From: an uncultured Paracoccaceae bacterium
Lineage (GTDB): Bacteria; Pseudomonadota; Alphaproteobacteria; Rhodobacterales; Rhodobacteraceae
Length of the DNA stretch: 64,000 bases
Assembly: GCA_947503175.1 (NCBI GenBank)
Contig: CANNCO010000003.1
Coordinates: 255,501-319,500 of the forward strand
Reading direction: 5' to 3'
Part shown: in pieces, positions 56,063-64,000 of the stretch
How positions within the stretch are numbered: position 1 is the stretch's first letter
Layout: every line of letters starts with the position of its first letter
The notes under the pieces: generated by a model
Databases searched by the model: none
The model's input: only the letters and a program-made list of their open reading frames with translations
Told to the model about the DNA's origin: nothing
Program-made: the position numbers and the translations under genes

Positions 56063-56190
56063 TGATAGGCTCCCGATTTTTCTCCCAGTCGTGGAATAAG
56101 TCAGGCCGCGTCGCGCCACAAGCGAGATTGCACGAAAGTGCCTACCCGGTTAGGGACTTATCCGGGGCGCAACGGCAAAACAGGGCAGGT

Positions 56191-57078
56191 ATGGCAGATC
56201 CCCGGTTCCACGCATTCGTTGCGCCCGCGCGGGCGCATGGCGGGCTTGGCCGTCTGCTTGCGGGCACCCTTCTGGCGATCAACATCTACGCGCTGATCAC
56301 CGCGTCGATCTTCGGGCTGGCCTGGCTGATGTTCGACCGGGATCCAAGCATGGTCTGGCTGGAAAACGCGCTCACCGCCGACACGCCGTTCTCGCTGCTG
56401 ATGATCCTGACCACCTTTACCGGGATGGCGCTGGGTCCGATCGTCGCGGCCCGCGTGATCCACAAGCGCAAAGCCATCACGCTGTTCGGGCCCGCCGCCC
56501 GGACGCTTCGCGACTTCACCATCGCGCTTGGCATTTCCGGCGGCATCCTGGGCATCGCCGTCGTGATCTCGCTCCAGATCAACCCGCCCCTGCCCGGGCT
56601 TCCCTTCGGCACATGGATCCTGCTCTTCCCCCTCGCAATAATCGCCGTCGCGATCCAGACAGGCGCGGAAGAAATCCTGTTCCGCGGTTACCTGCAACAG
56701 CAACTGGCGGCGCGCTTTGCCTCACCGGTGATCTGGGCGGTCATGCCCGCACTGGTATTCGGGTTTCTCCACTACGATCCCACCTCCGCCGGCGGCAATG
56801 TCTGGCTGGTGGTGGGCGCGGCCTCCCTCTTCGGACTGATCGCCGCAGACCTGACGGCCAAGACCGGGTCCATCGGCGCCGCATGGGGCTTTCACTTCGC
56901 CAACAACCTCTTCGCGCTCACGGTCATCGCCACCCAGGGGACGCTCACCGGCCTCGCCCTGTACCTCACCCCCTACGACATCTCGGATACCGAGGCGATC
57001 CGCGCCCTGATCCCGCTCGATCTGGCGATGATGGTGCTGATCTGGCTCCTGATCCGCCGCGTTCTTGGCAACCGGTGA
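56191..57078 (+). CDS. CPBP-family intramembrane protease (first of two)
   Basis: A 295-residue membrane protein starting at the ATG at 56191 with about seven to eight spans. The CPBP (CAAX-like, ABI) motifs are present: QTGAEEILFRGYLQQ (EExxxR) near residue 155, FGFLHYD, and GFHFANNLF (HxxN). Related enzymes cleave or process small peptides and isoprenoid proteins within the membrane. The next gene is a diverged second copy starting at a GTG that overlaps this stop. The pair lies between ilvD and accD without apparent functional link. Confidence 0.88.
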   Translation: MADPRFHAFVAPARAHGGLGRLLAGTLLAINIYALITASIFGLAWLMFDRDPSMVWLENALTADTPFSLLMILTTFTGMALGPIVAARVIHKRKAITLFGPAARTLRDFTIALGISGGILGIAVVISLQINPPLPGLPFGTWILLFPLAIIAVAIQTGAEEILFRGYLQQQLAARFASPVIWAVMPALVFGFLHYDPTSAGGNVWLVVGAASLFGLIAADLTAKTGSIGAAWGFHFANNLFALTVIATQGTLTGLALYLTPYDISDTEAIRALIPLDLAMMVLIWLLIRRVLGNR

Positions 57079-57926
57079 CCCGCCGCGCGCCCTACACGCC
57101 GCATCCCGCCTTCGTCGCCCCGGCCCGCGACTACGCAGACCTGTGGCGCACCGCCCTCGGCCTGCTCCTGATCGAAACCGCATGGGGCCTCACCATGGTG
57201 ATGCTGTCCTTCGATCCCGCAACCGCATACCCGCTGCTGACGACGCTGTCACACCACCTCACCTTTCTCGCGATGACGCTCACGACCTTCTGGGTCGTCC
57301 GGCGCCTGCAACACCGGTCGTCCGCGTCGCTTTTCGGCCCCGCCGAACGCCTGCTCCCGGATCTGATCCGGTCCGCAAGTGCCGTCTCCCTGCTCTTCGC
57401 GGCCCTCTACCTGACACCGCCCTGGGGATGGGAGGGGATCAACCTCGCCCGCGCACCCGTCAAATGGGCCCTGCTCCTGCCGGTCTCGATCCTCGCCGTC
57501 CTGATCCAGACCAGTGCCGAAGAGATCGTGTTCCGCGGCTTTCTGCAGCAAAGCCTTGGCGCGCGGTTCAAGTCTCCTCTGATCTGGATGGGCCTCCCTT
57601 CGGTCCTGTTCGGCCTTGCCCATTACGACCCCACGATGCCCCTTCCGATCACGGTCGAACACATGATCTGGGCCACGGTCTTTGGCATTGCCGCCGCCGA
57701 CCTGACCGCCCGCACCGGCGGGCTTGGCGCCGCAATCGGCCTCCACCTGGCGACCAACTTCCTCGCCATCGTCATCTTCAGCCCGCCGGGGCCGCTCTCC
57801 GGCTTTGCCCTGTTCAGCTTCCCCGACATTCCTGCCGATGCCGAAGCAAATCCGATCGGACTGCTCATCGATCTGCTCTTCCTCTGGATGTCATGGATGG
57901 CCTGCCGCATCGCGGTACGCGCATGA
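57075..57926 (+). CDS. CPBP-family intramembrane protease (second of two)
   Basis: A 283-residue membrane protein. The reading must start at the GTG at 57075 (VTRRAPYTPHPAFVAPARDY), which overlaps the previous stop as GTGA; an in-frame reading further upstream is antisense-like and out of frame with the first protease. The motifs EEIVFRGFLQQS, FGLAHYD and GLHLATNFL mirror those of the first copy, including the FVAPAR start, so the pair arose by tandem duplication. Product and target are unknown. Confidence 0.88.
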   Translation: MTRRAPYTPHPAFVAPARDYADLWRTALGLLLIETAWGLTMVMLSFDPATAYPLLTTLSHHLTFLAMTLTTFWVVRRLQHRSSASLFGPAERLLPDLIRSASAVSLLFAALYLTPPWGWEGINLARAPVKWALLLPVSILAVLIQTSAEEIVFRGFLQQSLGARFKSPLIWMGLPSVLFGLAHYDPTMPLPITVEHMIWATVFGIAAADLTARTGGLGAAIGLHLATNFLAIVIFSPPGPLSGFALFSFPDIPADAEANPIGLLIDLLFLWMSWMACRIAVRA

Positions 57927-58008
57927 CGCGCCCGAAGACGCCTGATTGCATTTCCCGGCCCCCGGGCTTAAGTCGGTTTTCGAACGCACCATGCCCGAAG
58001 GCCCGCGC

Positions 58009-58965
58009 ATGAACTGGATCTCGAACTACGTCCGCCCGCGCATCAATTCGCTTTTCTCCCGCCGTGAGGTGCCCGAGAACCTGTGGACCAAGTGCGATGA
58101 ATGCGGAACGATGCTGTTCCACAGGGAACTGACCGAAAACCTGAACGTCTGTACCTCGTGCAACCACCACATGCCGATCACGCCGCGGGTGCGCTTCGAC
58201 GCGCTCTTCGACGGCGGCGTCTATACCGAGGTCGAGGTGCCCGCCCCCGTGGCCGACCCTCTCGCCTTCCGGGACCAGAAGAGATACCCCGACCGCCTGA
58301 AAGCGGCCCAGAAACAGACCGCCGAAAAAGAGGCGATGCTGGTGGCCGAGGGCGAGATCGGGCGCACCCCCATCGTCGCCGCCGCGCAGGATTTCAGCTT
58401 CATGGCGGGGTCCATGGGCATGTATGTGGGCAACGCGATCATCGCCGCCGCCGAACGCGCGGTGATGCTGAAACGTCCCCTGATCCTGTTCTCCGCCGCT
58501 GGCGGCGCCCGGATGCAGGAAGGAATCCTCTCGCTCATGCAGATGCCACGCTCCACCGTGGCGGTCGAGATGCTGAAAGAGGCGGGCCTGCCCTATATCG
58601 TCGTCCTCACCCATCCGACCACGGGGGGCGTCACCGCCAGCTACGCGATGCTCGGCGACGTCCATATCGCCGAACCCAATGCGCTCATTTGCTTTGCGGG
58701 CCCCCGCGTCATCGAACAGACGATCCGCGAAAAACTGCCCGAAGGCTTCCAGCGCGCCGAATACCTTCTGGATCATGGGATGCTCGACCGGGTCACCCAC
58801 CGCAAGGACCTGAAACAGGAACTGGTGACGATCACCCGCATGCTCATGGGAATGCCGCCCGCGGTGGCAGGCGACCTACCCGCCCCGGACACGCCCGAGG
58901 ACGTCGCGGCGGCGGCGGAAACACCCCCGTCCGAACCGCCGCTGACCCCGGAAAAGTCCGGCTGA
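58009..58965 (+). CDS. accD: Acetyl-CoA carboxylase carboxyltransferase subunit beta
   Basis: A 318-residue carboxyltransferase. The N-terminal zinc finger is [23 protein letters not shown] reduced to its pairs CDEC and CTSC (residues ~28-50). The crotonase-like core has [17 protein letters not shown] and [20 protein letters not shown], as in AccD. It transfers the carboxyl group from biotin to acetyl-CoA to make malonyl-CoA. The ATG at 58009 ([15 protein letters not shown]) is the family start. folC follows 69 bases later, the common accD-folC order. Confidence 0.96.
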   Translation: MNWISNYVRPRINSLFSRREVPENLWTKCDECGTMLFHRELTENLNVCTSCNHHMPITPRVRFDALFDGGVYTEVEVPAPVADPLAFRDQKRYPDRLKAAQKQTAEKEAMLVAEGEIGRTPIVAAAQDFSFMAGSMGMYVGNAIIAAAERAVMLKRPLILFSAAGGARMQEGILSLMQMPRSTVAVEMLKEAGLPYIVVLTHPTTGGVTASYAMLGDVHIAEPNALICFAGPRVIEQTIREKLPEGFQRAEYLLDHGMLDRVTHRKDLKQELVTITRMLMGMPPAVAGDLPAPDTPEDVAAAAETPPSEPPLTPEKSG

Positions 58966-59034
58966 CCCGACCCTTCGTCTTGTCAGAAATACGCAAATCC
59001 TGAACCCCGCGACACGCGCCTAGGCCCGGATGCC

Positions 59035-60303
59035 ATGACCAGTTCCGACACAATTCTCGAACGGATGATGACCCTGCACCCGAAGGTCATCGACCTGACG
59101 CTGGACCGCGTGCACCGGCTTCTCGCCGCCACCGGCCATCCCGAACGCGCGCTGCCGCCGGTGATCCACGTGGCGGGCACCAACGGCAAGGGCTCGACCG
59201 TCGCGATGCTGCGCGCAGGCGTCGAGGGCGCGGGCCAGACCGCCCATGTCTATACCTCCCCGCACCTTGCACGCTTTCACGAACGCATCCGGGTGGCGGG
59301 CGAACTGATCCCCGAGGATGACCTGACAGCCGTGCTGGACGAGGCGCTGGCAAAGAACGGCGACGACCCGATCACCTATTTCGAGATCACCACCATCGCC
59401 GCCCTTCTGGCCTTTACCCGCACGCCCGCCGACTGGACCCTGCTCGAGGTCGGGCTTGGCGGGCGGCTCGATGCCACCAATGTGGTCGACGCCCCCGCGC
59501 TCACCGTGATCACCACCGTCGATCTCGACCACCAGCAGTTTCTGGGCGAAACCGTCAGCGAAATCGCGGGCGAAAAGGCCGGCATCATCAAACACGGCAT
59601 CCCCTGCGTCGTAGGCCCCCAGCACGAAGCCTCGCTGGAGGTGATCGAGGCACGCGCGGAAAGCCTTGGCGCGCCGCTTCTCGTCTACGGCCAGCACTGG
59701 CACGCATGGGAAGAACGCGGTCGGATGGTCTATCAGGATGAAACGGGCCTTCTCGACCTGCCGCTCCCGAACCTCATCGGCCCCCATCAGATCGGCAATG
59801 CGGGCATGGCCGTCGCCGCCCTGCGCCACCTGAACTTCGCGGAACCGGCGTTCGAGGCCGCCGTCAGCCGCGCCGAGTGGCCCGCCCGGATGCAGCGCCT
59901 GAAAACCGGCCCGCTGATCGAGCTGGCCAAGGGGTGCGAGCTATGGCTCGACGGCGGCCACAACCCAGCCGCCGGTCATGCACTGGCGGATACGCTGGCC
60001 ACACTGCCGCCCAAACCACTCCACCTTGTCTGTGGCATGCTGCGCACCAAGGACGTCTCGGGCTACCTCGCCGAACTCGCCCGCGCCGCCGAAAGCTTGA
60101 CCGCCGTCGCCATCCCCGGCGAAACCGCCACCCTCGCCGCCGAGGAGACCCGTGACGCGGCGCTGTCGGTCGGCCTGAAGGCAACCATCGCTGAAGACGT
60201 GGGCCCCGCGGTCAAAGCCCTCGCCGATGCCCACCCGGGCACACGCATCCTGATCTGCGGTTCGCTCTATCTCGCCGGTGCGGTCCTGCGCGAAAACGGT
60301 TAG
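59035..60303 (+). CDS. folC: Bifunctional folylpolyglutamate/dihydrofolate synthase
   Basis: A 422-residue Mur-ligase family enzyme that adds glutamate to dihydropteroate and folates. The ATP loop is VAGTNGKGSTVAML near residue 45, with YTSPHLARFHERIRV, the TYFEITTIAALLAF and DATNVVDAPALTVITTVDLDHQQFLGETV segments, carboxylated-lysine region GEKAGIIKHG, and LDGGHNPAAGHALA in the C-terminal domain. Its stop overlaps the convergent frameshifted gene by four bases. Confidence 0.95.
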   Translation: MTSSDTILERMMTLHPKVIDLTLDRVHRLLAATGHPERALPPVIHVAGTNGKGSTVAMLRAGVEGAGQTAHVYTSPHLARFHERIRVAGELIPEDDLTAVLDEALAKNGDDPITYFEITTIAALLAFTRTPADWTLLEVGLGGRLDATNVVDAPALTVITTVDLDHQQFLGETVSEIAGEKAGIIKHGIPCVVGPQHEASLEVIEARAESLGAPLLVYGQHWHAWEERGRMVYQDETGLLDLPLPNLIGPHQIGNAGMAVAALRHLNFAEPAFEAAVSRAEWPARMQRLKTGPLIELAKGCELWLDGGHNPAAGHALADTLATLPPKPLHLVCGMLRTKDVSGYLAELARAAESLTAVAIPGETATLAAEETRDAALSVGLKATIAEDVGPAVKALADAHPGTRILICGSLYLAGAVLRENG

Positions 60304-60747
60304 GATACGCGTTTAGCCCGCCGTATCACTTGGGCGAGCAGCCGCTCCGCTTCGCTCAGCGCAACAATTCTATTTGTTGCAACAATGTCTTCACGCACAA
60401 GATCCGCCGAACTCAGAACGGTCCAGAAAGCACCGCCTGAAGCGGCGAACATCCCGATAAACTCTGGGACGCCTACAGGCAGGGCCGCAACGACAAACCC
60501 CGCGATTGTCAAACCAAAGGCGACGCCCGTCTTTATATTCCTTGAATGGCGGACTCCGTCGAATCTGCTCGGCCTTCGCTTGTCTCAGGACACTCGACCA
60601 TCGCCCTGCTTCTTTTAGATCAAGGTTTTGTGTCGCCGGGTCTAATATCTGCCATGTCAGAATGAGATTTGGATCGTGAGTCAGATCATCGGTGATTTCA
60701 CGCAGGTATTCGACATCCACCTGCGATTTCACCGAGGCAGGGCACAC
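60300..60747 (-). pseudogene. Hypothetical membrane protein gene with an apparent frameshift
   Basis: The reading from a GTG at 60747 is protein-like for about 65 residues (VDVEYLREITDDLTHDPN, then a helical KAEQIRRS) and then turns into arginine/cysteine-rich sequence typical of a wrong frame. One frame over, from about base 60550 down to the stop at 60300, the sequence becomes a clean membrane span (GLTIAGFVVAALPVG) and a charged helix (VALSEAERLLAQVIRRAK). A single-base shift near 60540-60560 would join them into one ~145-residue protein. It starts six bases after the upstream gene's stop. Sequencing error, real mutation or programmed shift cannot be separated here. Confidence 0.55.
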
Positions 60748-60752
60748 TGAAT

Positions 60753-61157
60753 TCAGGACTTTCGGGAGATATGACGGTTTTTGATCATCTTCTCTAGTTC
60801 AGCCGCATCAGCTTCCTCAGCCGTGTCATAGCCCAAGTCCTTCAAGGCCATCGCACTTTCACTGACGGTCCACGGCGTTGCACCGGCAGACGCGGCTCGT
60901 CTGCGTCCACGCCAGGCATTGAACACGCTCAACCCAGCAGCAGCAGCAATTCCAACGGCAAATGCGGCGATATACGAGGGAGTTGTATCCAAAGAAACCG
61001 AAGGGATATAACTTCCAGTCGCAACGACACTAGCGACGACAACACCGACAACAATCGCGACGGCGTAAGACGCCCATAATTCCAGAAATAAACGCCAACG
61101 AGACGATCGGCCCGCTACGTCAGCGGCATTCCTAGCTTGAATTGCAGATGATGCCAT
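60753..61157 (-). CDS. Hypothetical two-span membrane protein
   Basis: A 134-residue protein starting at the ATG at 61157, with GAGGAG seven bases upstream. Two spans (YAVAIVVGVVVASVVATG and YIAAFAVGIAAAAGLSVF) separate a basic N-terminus from an acidic cytoplasmic tail (LKDLGYDTAEEADAAELEKMI). No family recognised. With the following frameshifted gene it forms a small operon that looks AT-richer than the surroundings, and its upstream region holds the second 11-bp repeat array (61217-61260). It seems to be an accessory module inserted between folC and zapE. Confidence 0.68.
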   Translation of the reverse strand: MASSAIQARNAADVAGRSSRWRLFLELWASYAVAIVVGVVVASVVATGSYIPSVSLDTTPSYIAAFAVGIAAAAGLSVFNAWRGRRRAASAGATPWTVSESAMALKDLGYDTAEEADAAELEKMIKNRHISRKS

Positions 61158-61216
61158 ATGTCGACTCCTCTGCGAAAATGTAATGGGGCACCCGTCGTTG
61201 GACAACCCTGCACGTT

Positions 61217-61260
61217 ATGCGCATGACATACACATGGTTTCCGCATGGTATGCGCATACT
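61217..61260. repeat. Four tandem 11-bp repeats upstream of the membrane-protein operon
   Basis: Units: ATGCGCATGAC (61217-61227), ATACACATGGT (61228-61238), TTCCGCATGGT (61239-61249) and ATGCGCATACT (61250-61260). They share the CAT phase and, as a whole, align with the array at 8408-8451 at about four of five positions. It lies 60 bases upstream of the 61157 start and 14 bases after the zapE stop. A binding array for a dimeric regulator is the likely use (inference). Confidence 0.68.
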
Positions 61261-61273
61261 GCGTTCGGCCCGT

Positions 61274-62344
61274 TTACGAAGCCCATTCCGCAGACTGCAT
61301 TTCCCGCAGTCGCGATGCCGTCCGCTCGAACTCGAACGACCCCGATCCCTCCAGATACAGCCGCTCCGGCTCGTCTGCCGCCGACATGATCAGCCGCACC
61401 TTCGCTTCGTAAAGCGCGTCGATCATCGTCACGAACCGCTTGGCTTCATTGTAGTTTTCGCTCGACAAAAGCGGCACATCCTCGACGAACAGCACCCGCA
61501 CCGCCTCGGCAATCGCAAGGTAGTCCGCCGGCCCCAAGGGTTTCGCACACAGGTCCCAGAACGACGCGCGCCCCACACCATTTCGAAAGACCGGCACCTC
61601 GACCTTGTGCCCCTTCACGTCCAGTATCAGCGGGCTTCCCCCGCCCCCCGACATTTTCTCATATAATTCAGAGACTTCATCGCGTACCGTCGCATCCACC
61701 GGATGAAAGTAGACCTGCTGCCCTTCCAACCGATTCTGCCGGTAATCCACCGGCGACACCAGCTCGCGCACCGCCATCCTGTCCTTCAGAAGATCGATGA
61801 ACGGCACAAAGATATCCCGGTTCAACCCGTCCTTATACAGATCATCGGGCGGCCTGTTCGACGTGGTGACAATCGCCACGCCCCCCTCGAAAAGCCTTTG
61901 AAACAAGCGACCTACGATCATCGCATCGGTGATGTCGGTGATCTGCATTTCGTCGAAACTCAACAGCCTGACACCGCGCATCACCTCTTCGGCCACGGGC
62001 AACAGCGCATCGTCCACACCCGTCTTGCGCGCCTCGTGCAGCCCCGCCTGGATTTCCTGCATGAACGCATGGAAATGCACCCGGCGTTTGTCCTCGATAT
62101 CGACAGAGGCATGAAACAGGTCCATCAGCATGGACTTGCCGCGCCCGACACCGCCCCAAAGATACATGCCCGTCGGAGCGACAGGCGCCTTTGAGAACAG
62201 ACCTTTACGCTTCCGGACCGGCCCGGCCTCAAGCGTCTGACGCAGCTCTTCCAGCGCCGGCAGCACGGCCTGCTGCGCAGGGTCCGGTTCAAGCCGTCCT
62301 TCGCCCGCAAGCCGCGTATAAATCTCGGGAAGCGTCTCTGACAT
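61274..62344 (-). CDS. zapE: ZapE/AFG1-family ATPase
   Basis: A 356-residue P-loop ATPase. Walker A is YLWGGVGRGKSMLMD near residue 85, Walker B is LLSFDEMQITDITDAMI, and the arginine-containing TTSNRPPDDLYKDGLNR follows. FVPFIDLLKD and the C-terminal SENYNEAKRFVTMIDALYEAKV are typical. ZapE associates with the Z-ring in E. coli; mitochondrial AFG1 homologues act in protein quality control. The ATG at 62344 fits family length; a reading up to 62443 overlaps the divergent transporter gene's start. Confidence 0.93.
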   Translation of the reverse strand: MSETLPEIYTRLAGEGRLEPDPAQQAVLPALEELRQTLEAGPVRKRKGLFSKAPVAPTGMYLWGGVGRGKSMLMDLFHASVDIEDKRRVHFHAFMQEIQAGLHEARKTGVDDALLPVAEEVMRGVRLLSFDEMQITDITDAMIVGRLFQRLFEGGVAIVTTSNRPPDDLYKDGLNRDIFVPFIDLLKDRMAVRELVSPVDYRQNRLEGQQVYFHPVDATVRDEVSELYEKMSGGGGSPLILDVKGHKVEVPVFRNGVGRASFWDLCAKPLGPADYLAIAEAVRVLFVEDVPLLSSENYNEAKRFVTMIDALYEAKVRLIMSAADEPERLYLEGSGSFEFERTASRLREMQSAEWAS

Positions 62345-62404
62345 GCCCCCTGTTACGACGAGCGCGCGCAGGTGAAAAGAGATGGTAATACGCAAGAGAT
62401 ATTG

Positions 62405-63715
62405 ATGGCGACGATCAGAAATCCTCGTTTGACGGTTCAGCACAACGGTGATCTGTCAGTTCGTATGACCGCGCGCCCGGCCTCCAATCTGGTCACGCCT
62501 GTCCTGATCGCCGGATCGCTGATCCTTCTGGTCAATTTCGGGATCAGGGCGTCCTTCGGCGTGTTCCAGATACCGATCGCTGACGAATTCGGTTGGCTGC
62601 GCGCGGATTTCTCGATGGCGATTGCGATCCAGAACCTTGCCTGGGGCTTTGGACAGCCGATTTTCGGCGCCATCGCCGAGAAATTCGGGGATCGGCGCGC
62701 CATCGTCATGGGCGTGGCGCTTTATGCCGCCGGACTGATGCTGTCAGCGGTCGCGACGACGCCGGAACAGCATTATATCCTTGAAGTCGCTGTCGGATTC
62801 GGAATTGCGGGAACCGGTTACGGCCTTGTCCTCGCCATCGTCGCACGCGCCGCATCCGAAGAACACCGGTCGATGACACTCGCCATCGGCACCGCTGCGG
62901 GCTCTGCGGGCCAGATCGTCGGCCCGCCGGTCGCACAGGCGCTCCTTGGCGTCATGCCGTTCCAGATGGTCTTTGTCGTCCTTGCCTGTGCGATCCTCTC
63001 GGTACTGCTCCTGCTCCCCTTCCTGCGCAGCCCTGCCGCGCCCCCGGTACCCGGCGAAAGTACGTCGCTGTCCGATGCCCTGAACCGCGCCCTGCGCGAT
63101 CCGTCCTATACCCTGATTTTCATCGGGTTTTTCTCATGCGGTTATCAGCTTGGCTTCATGACCGCCCATTTCCCCGCCTTTGTGACCGAGATGTGCGGCC
63201 CAATAGCACCCGGCGGACTTCTGGACAGTATGGGGATTTCCACGACCGCAACACTGGGCGCCGTCGCGTTCGGCCTGATCGGCGCTGCGAATATCGCGGG
63301 GACGCTCATCGCCGGATGGGCCGGTAAGAGGTTCCCGAAGAAATACTTACTCGCAAGTATCTATACCGCCCGCACCATTGTCGCCGCCCTGTTCATCCTG
63401 TTCCCGATCACCCCCCTGACGGTGATCCTGTTCTCGGTCGCCATGGGGTCGCTCTGGCTCGCGACCGTCCCGCTGACTGCCGGTCTGGTCGGCCATATCT
63501 ACGGCATGCGCTTCATGGGCACGCTTTACGGCATCGTCTTTCTCTCGCACCAGATCGGCAGCTTCATCGGTATCTGGCTGGGCGGACGCCTCTACGATGT
63601 CCATGGCGACTACACGCTGGTCTGGTGGGTCGGTGTCGCCGTGGGCGCATTCAGCGCCATCGTTCACCTGCCGATCCGCGAACGTCCACTGCCCGCGACT
63701 GCCGCCGTCGCCTAG
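62405..63715 (+). CDS. MFS transporter
   Basis: A 436-residue transporter with twelve predicted spans. The ATG at 62405 is preceded by AAGAGA; an internal ATG at 62465 is also possible. The first half has NFGIRASFGVFQIPIADEFGW and the loop 2-3 motif GAIAEKFGDRRAIVMG; the second half repeats this as IAGTLIAGWAGKRFPKKYLL. The pattern resembles monocarboxylate/oxalate-formate type MFS proteins, but the substrate is open. It is divergent from zapE and convergent with the cyclodeaminase gene. Confidence 0.88.
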   Translation: MATIRNPRLTVQHNGDLSVRMTARPASNLVTPVLIAGSLILLVNFGIRASFGVFQIPIADEFGWLRADFSMAIAIQNLAWGFGQPIFGAIAEKFGDRRAIVMGVALYAAGLMLSAVATTPEQHYILEVAVGFGIAGTGYGLVLAIVARAASEEHRSMTLAIGTAAGSAGQIVGPPVAQALLGVMPFQMVFVVLACAILSVLLLLPFLRSPAAPPVPGESTSLSDALNRALRDPSYTLIFIGFFSCGYQLGFMTAHFPAFVTEMCGPIAPGGLLDSMGISTTATLGAVAFGLIGAANIAGTLIAGWAGKRFPKKYLLASIYTARTIVAALFILFPITPLTVILFSVAMGSLWLATVPLTAGLVGHIYGMRFMGTLYGIVFLSHQIGSFIGIWLGGRLYDVHGDYTLVWWVGVAVGAFSAIVHLPIRERPLPATAAVA

Positions 63716-64000
63716 GGCGTCCACGCGCTTTGGATATACTTGCAGGTCATCAGGTCCAGATGCGCGCCGCCCCCGTTCTTGAACAAGGTGATGTCGTCCG
63801 GCGCGCGGGTGAACTTCTCCAGCTCATAGTAGTCCGCAACGACATGATCCGGCGAGATCACCCCGGCTTCGAGCGGGATCTTCAACTCACCGATATGTCC
63901 CAACGTGGTCTCGCGGCTGTCCACGAAAACCCTGGTCCGGGTCAGGGCAGTATCGTCGACCTCCCGCATATCCGGGCGATAAGCGCCAATCAGATCAATA
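63712..64000 (-). CDS. Ornithine cyclodeaminase/mu-crystallin family protein, 3' end
   Basis: The minus-strand frame is open to the window edge, and the edge itself encodes IDLIGAYRPDMREVDD, a conserved segment of the ornithine cyclodeaminase family that follows the nucleotide-binding fold. The rest includes VFVDSRETTLGHIGELKIP and the terminal ITLFKNGGGAHLDLM motif. About 95 C-terminal residues are seen; the N-terminal two thirds lie outside. Members deaminate ornithine to proline or reduce cyclic imines with NAD(P)H. The ATG at 63969 is internal and not the start. Confidence 0.88.
   Translation of the reverse strand, partial: IDLIGAYRPDMREVDDTALTRTRVFVDSRETTLGHIGELKIPLEAGVISPDHVVADYYELEKFTRAPDDITLFKNGGGAHLDLMTCKYIQSAWTP

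Overview
The window looks like the chromosome of a roseobacter-type alphaproteobacterium (Rhodobacteraceae). It is GC-rich and densely coded, with many genes overlapping by 1-20 bases. It carries a Rhodobacter-type porin, an FnrL regulator next to hemN and a cbb3 oxidase locus, and several small families typical of that group (DUF2125, DUF3576, DUF4329, DUF6478-like). I saw no rRNA, tRNA, CRISPR array, insertion sequence, integrase or phage gene. This placement is inferred from gene content, not from any database search.

Layout. 1-9.4 kb: a family-5 (Dpp/Opp-type) peptide ABC importer whose parts are scattered. The end of the binding protein, then two permeases, then two ATPases are separated by unrelated genes (DUF4259-like, secreted HExxH protein, membrane-anchored LuxR-type regulator, PepSY protein, PhyH-family dioxygenase, SRPBCC protein, DUF2059 protein). 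9.5-14.5 kb: YdcZ-type transporter, YkuD-like protein, YggS, a TPR-sulfotransferase and a major porin. 14.7-20 kb: DUF3576 lipoprotein, leuS, lptE, holA and a GST. 20-28.5 kb: HI0933-type flavoprotein, MscS channel, HNH protein, SpoIIAA-like protein, a crotonase-fold protein plus SDR pair, DUF2125 protein, TldE/PmbA and an inositol-phosphatase-family protein.

28.5-40.4 kb is a microaerobic respiration island: ccoS-ccoI-ccoH-ccoG and ccoP-ccoQ-ccoO-ccoN (all minus strand), a double-domain universal stress protein, a 42-residue single-span membrane protein, fnrL and hemN. Five sites fitting TTGA-N6-TCAA sit in its promoter regions, so it can be read as one FnrL-controlled unit that builds the high-affinity oxidase, loads its copper and makes its haem without oxygen. 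A decayed cyclase gene lies between the two cco operons. Haem synthesis continues with hemC and hemE (40.4-42.5 kb). Then come a divergent lrp/ald pair, a homoserine-dehydrogenase-like protein with a SAF-type tail, mscL, a second GST and an autotransporter-like surface protein (42.5-49.1 kb).

49.5-56 kb is a compact minus-strand run, ilvD - lipoprotein - DUF6478-like - small protein - TPR protein - DUF4329 lipoprotein - map. 56-60.3 kb holds two tandem CPBP membrane proteases, accD and folC. The end of the window has a two-gene membrane-protein operon (second gene apparently frameshifted), zapE, an MFS transporter and the 3' part of an ornithine-cyclodeaminase-family gene.

The least expected signals are two four-unit arrays of 11-bp direct repeats, about 53 kb apart and clearly related to each other (8408-8451 and 61217-61260), and the unannotated 42-residue membrane protein behind an FnrL box (37948-38076). 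Neither proves a new system, but both are structures that ordinary gene annotation would miss.
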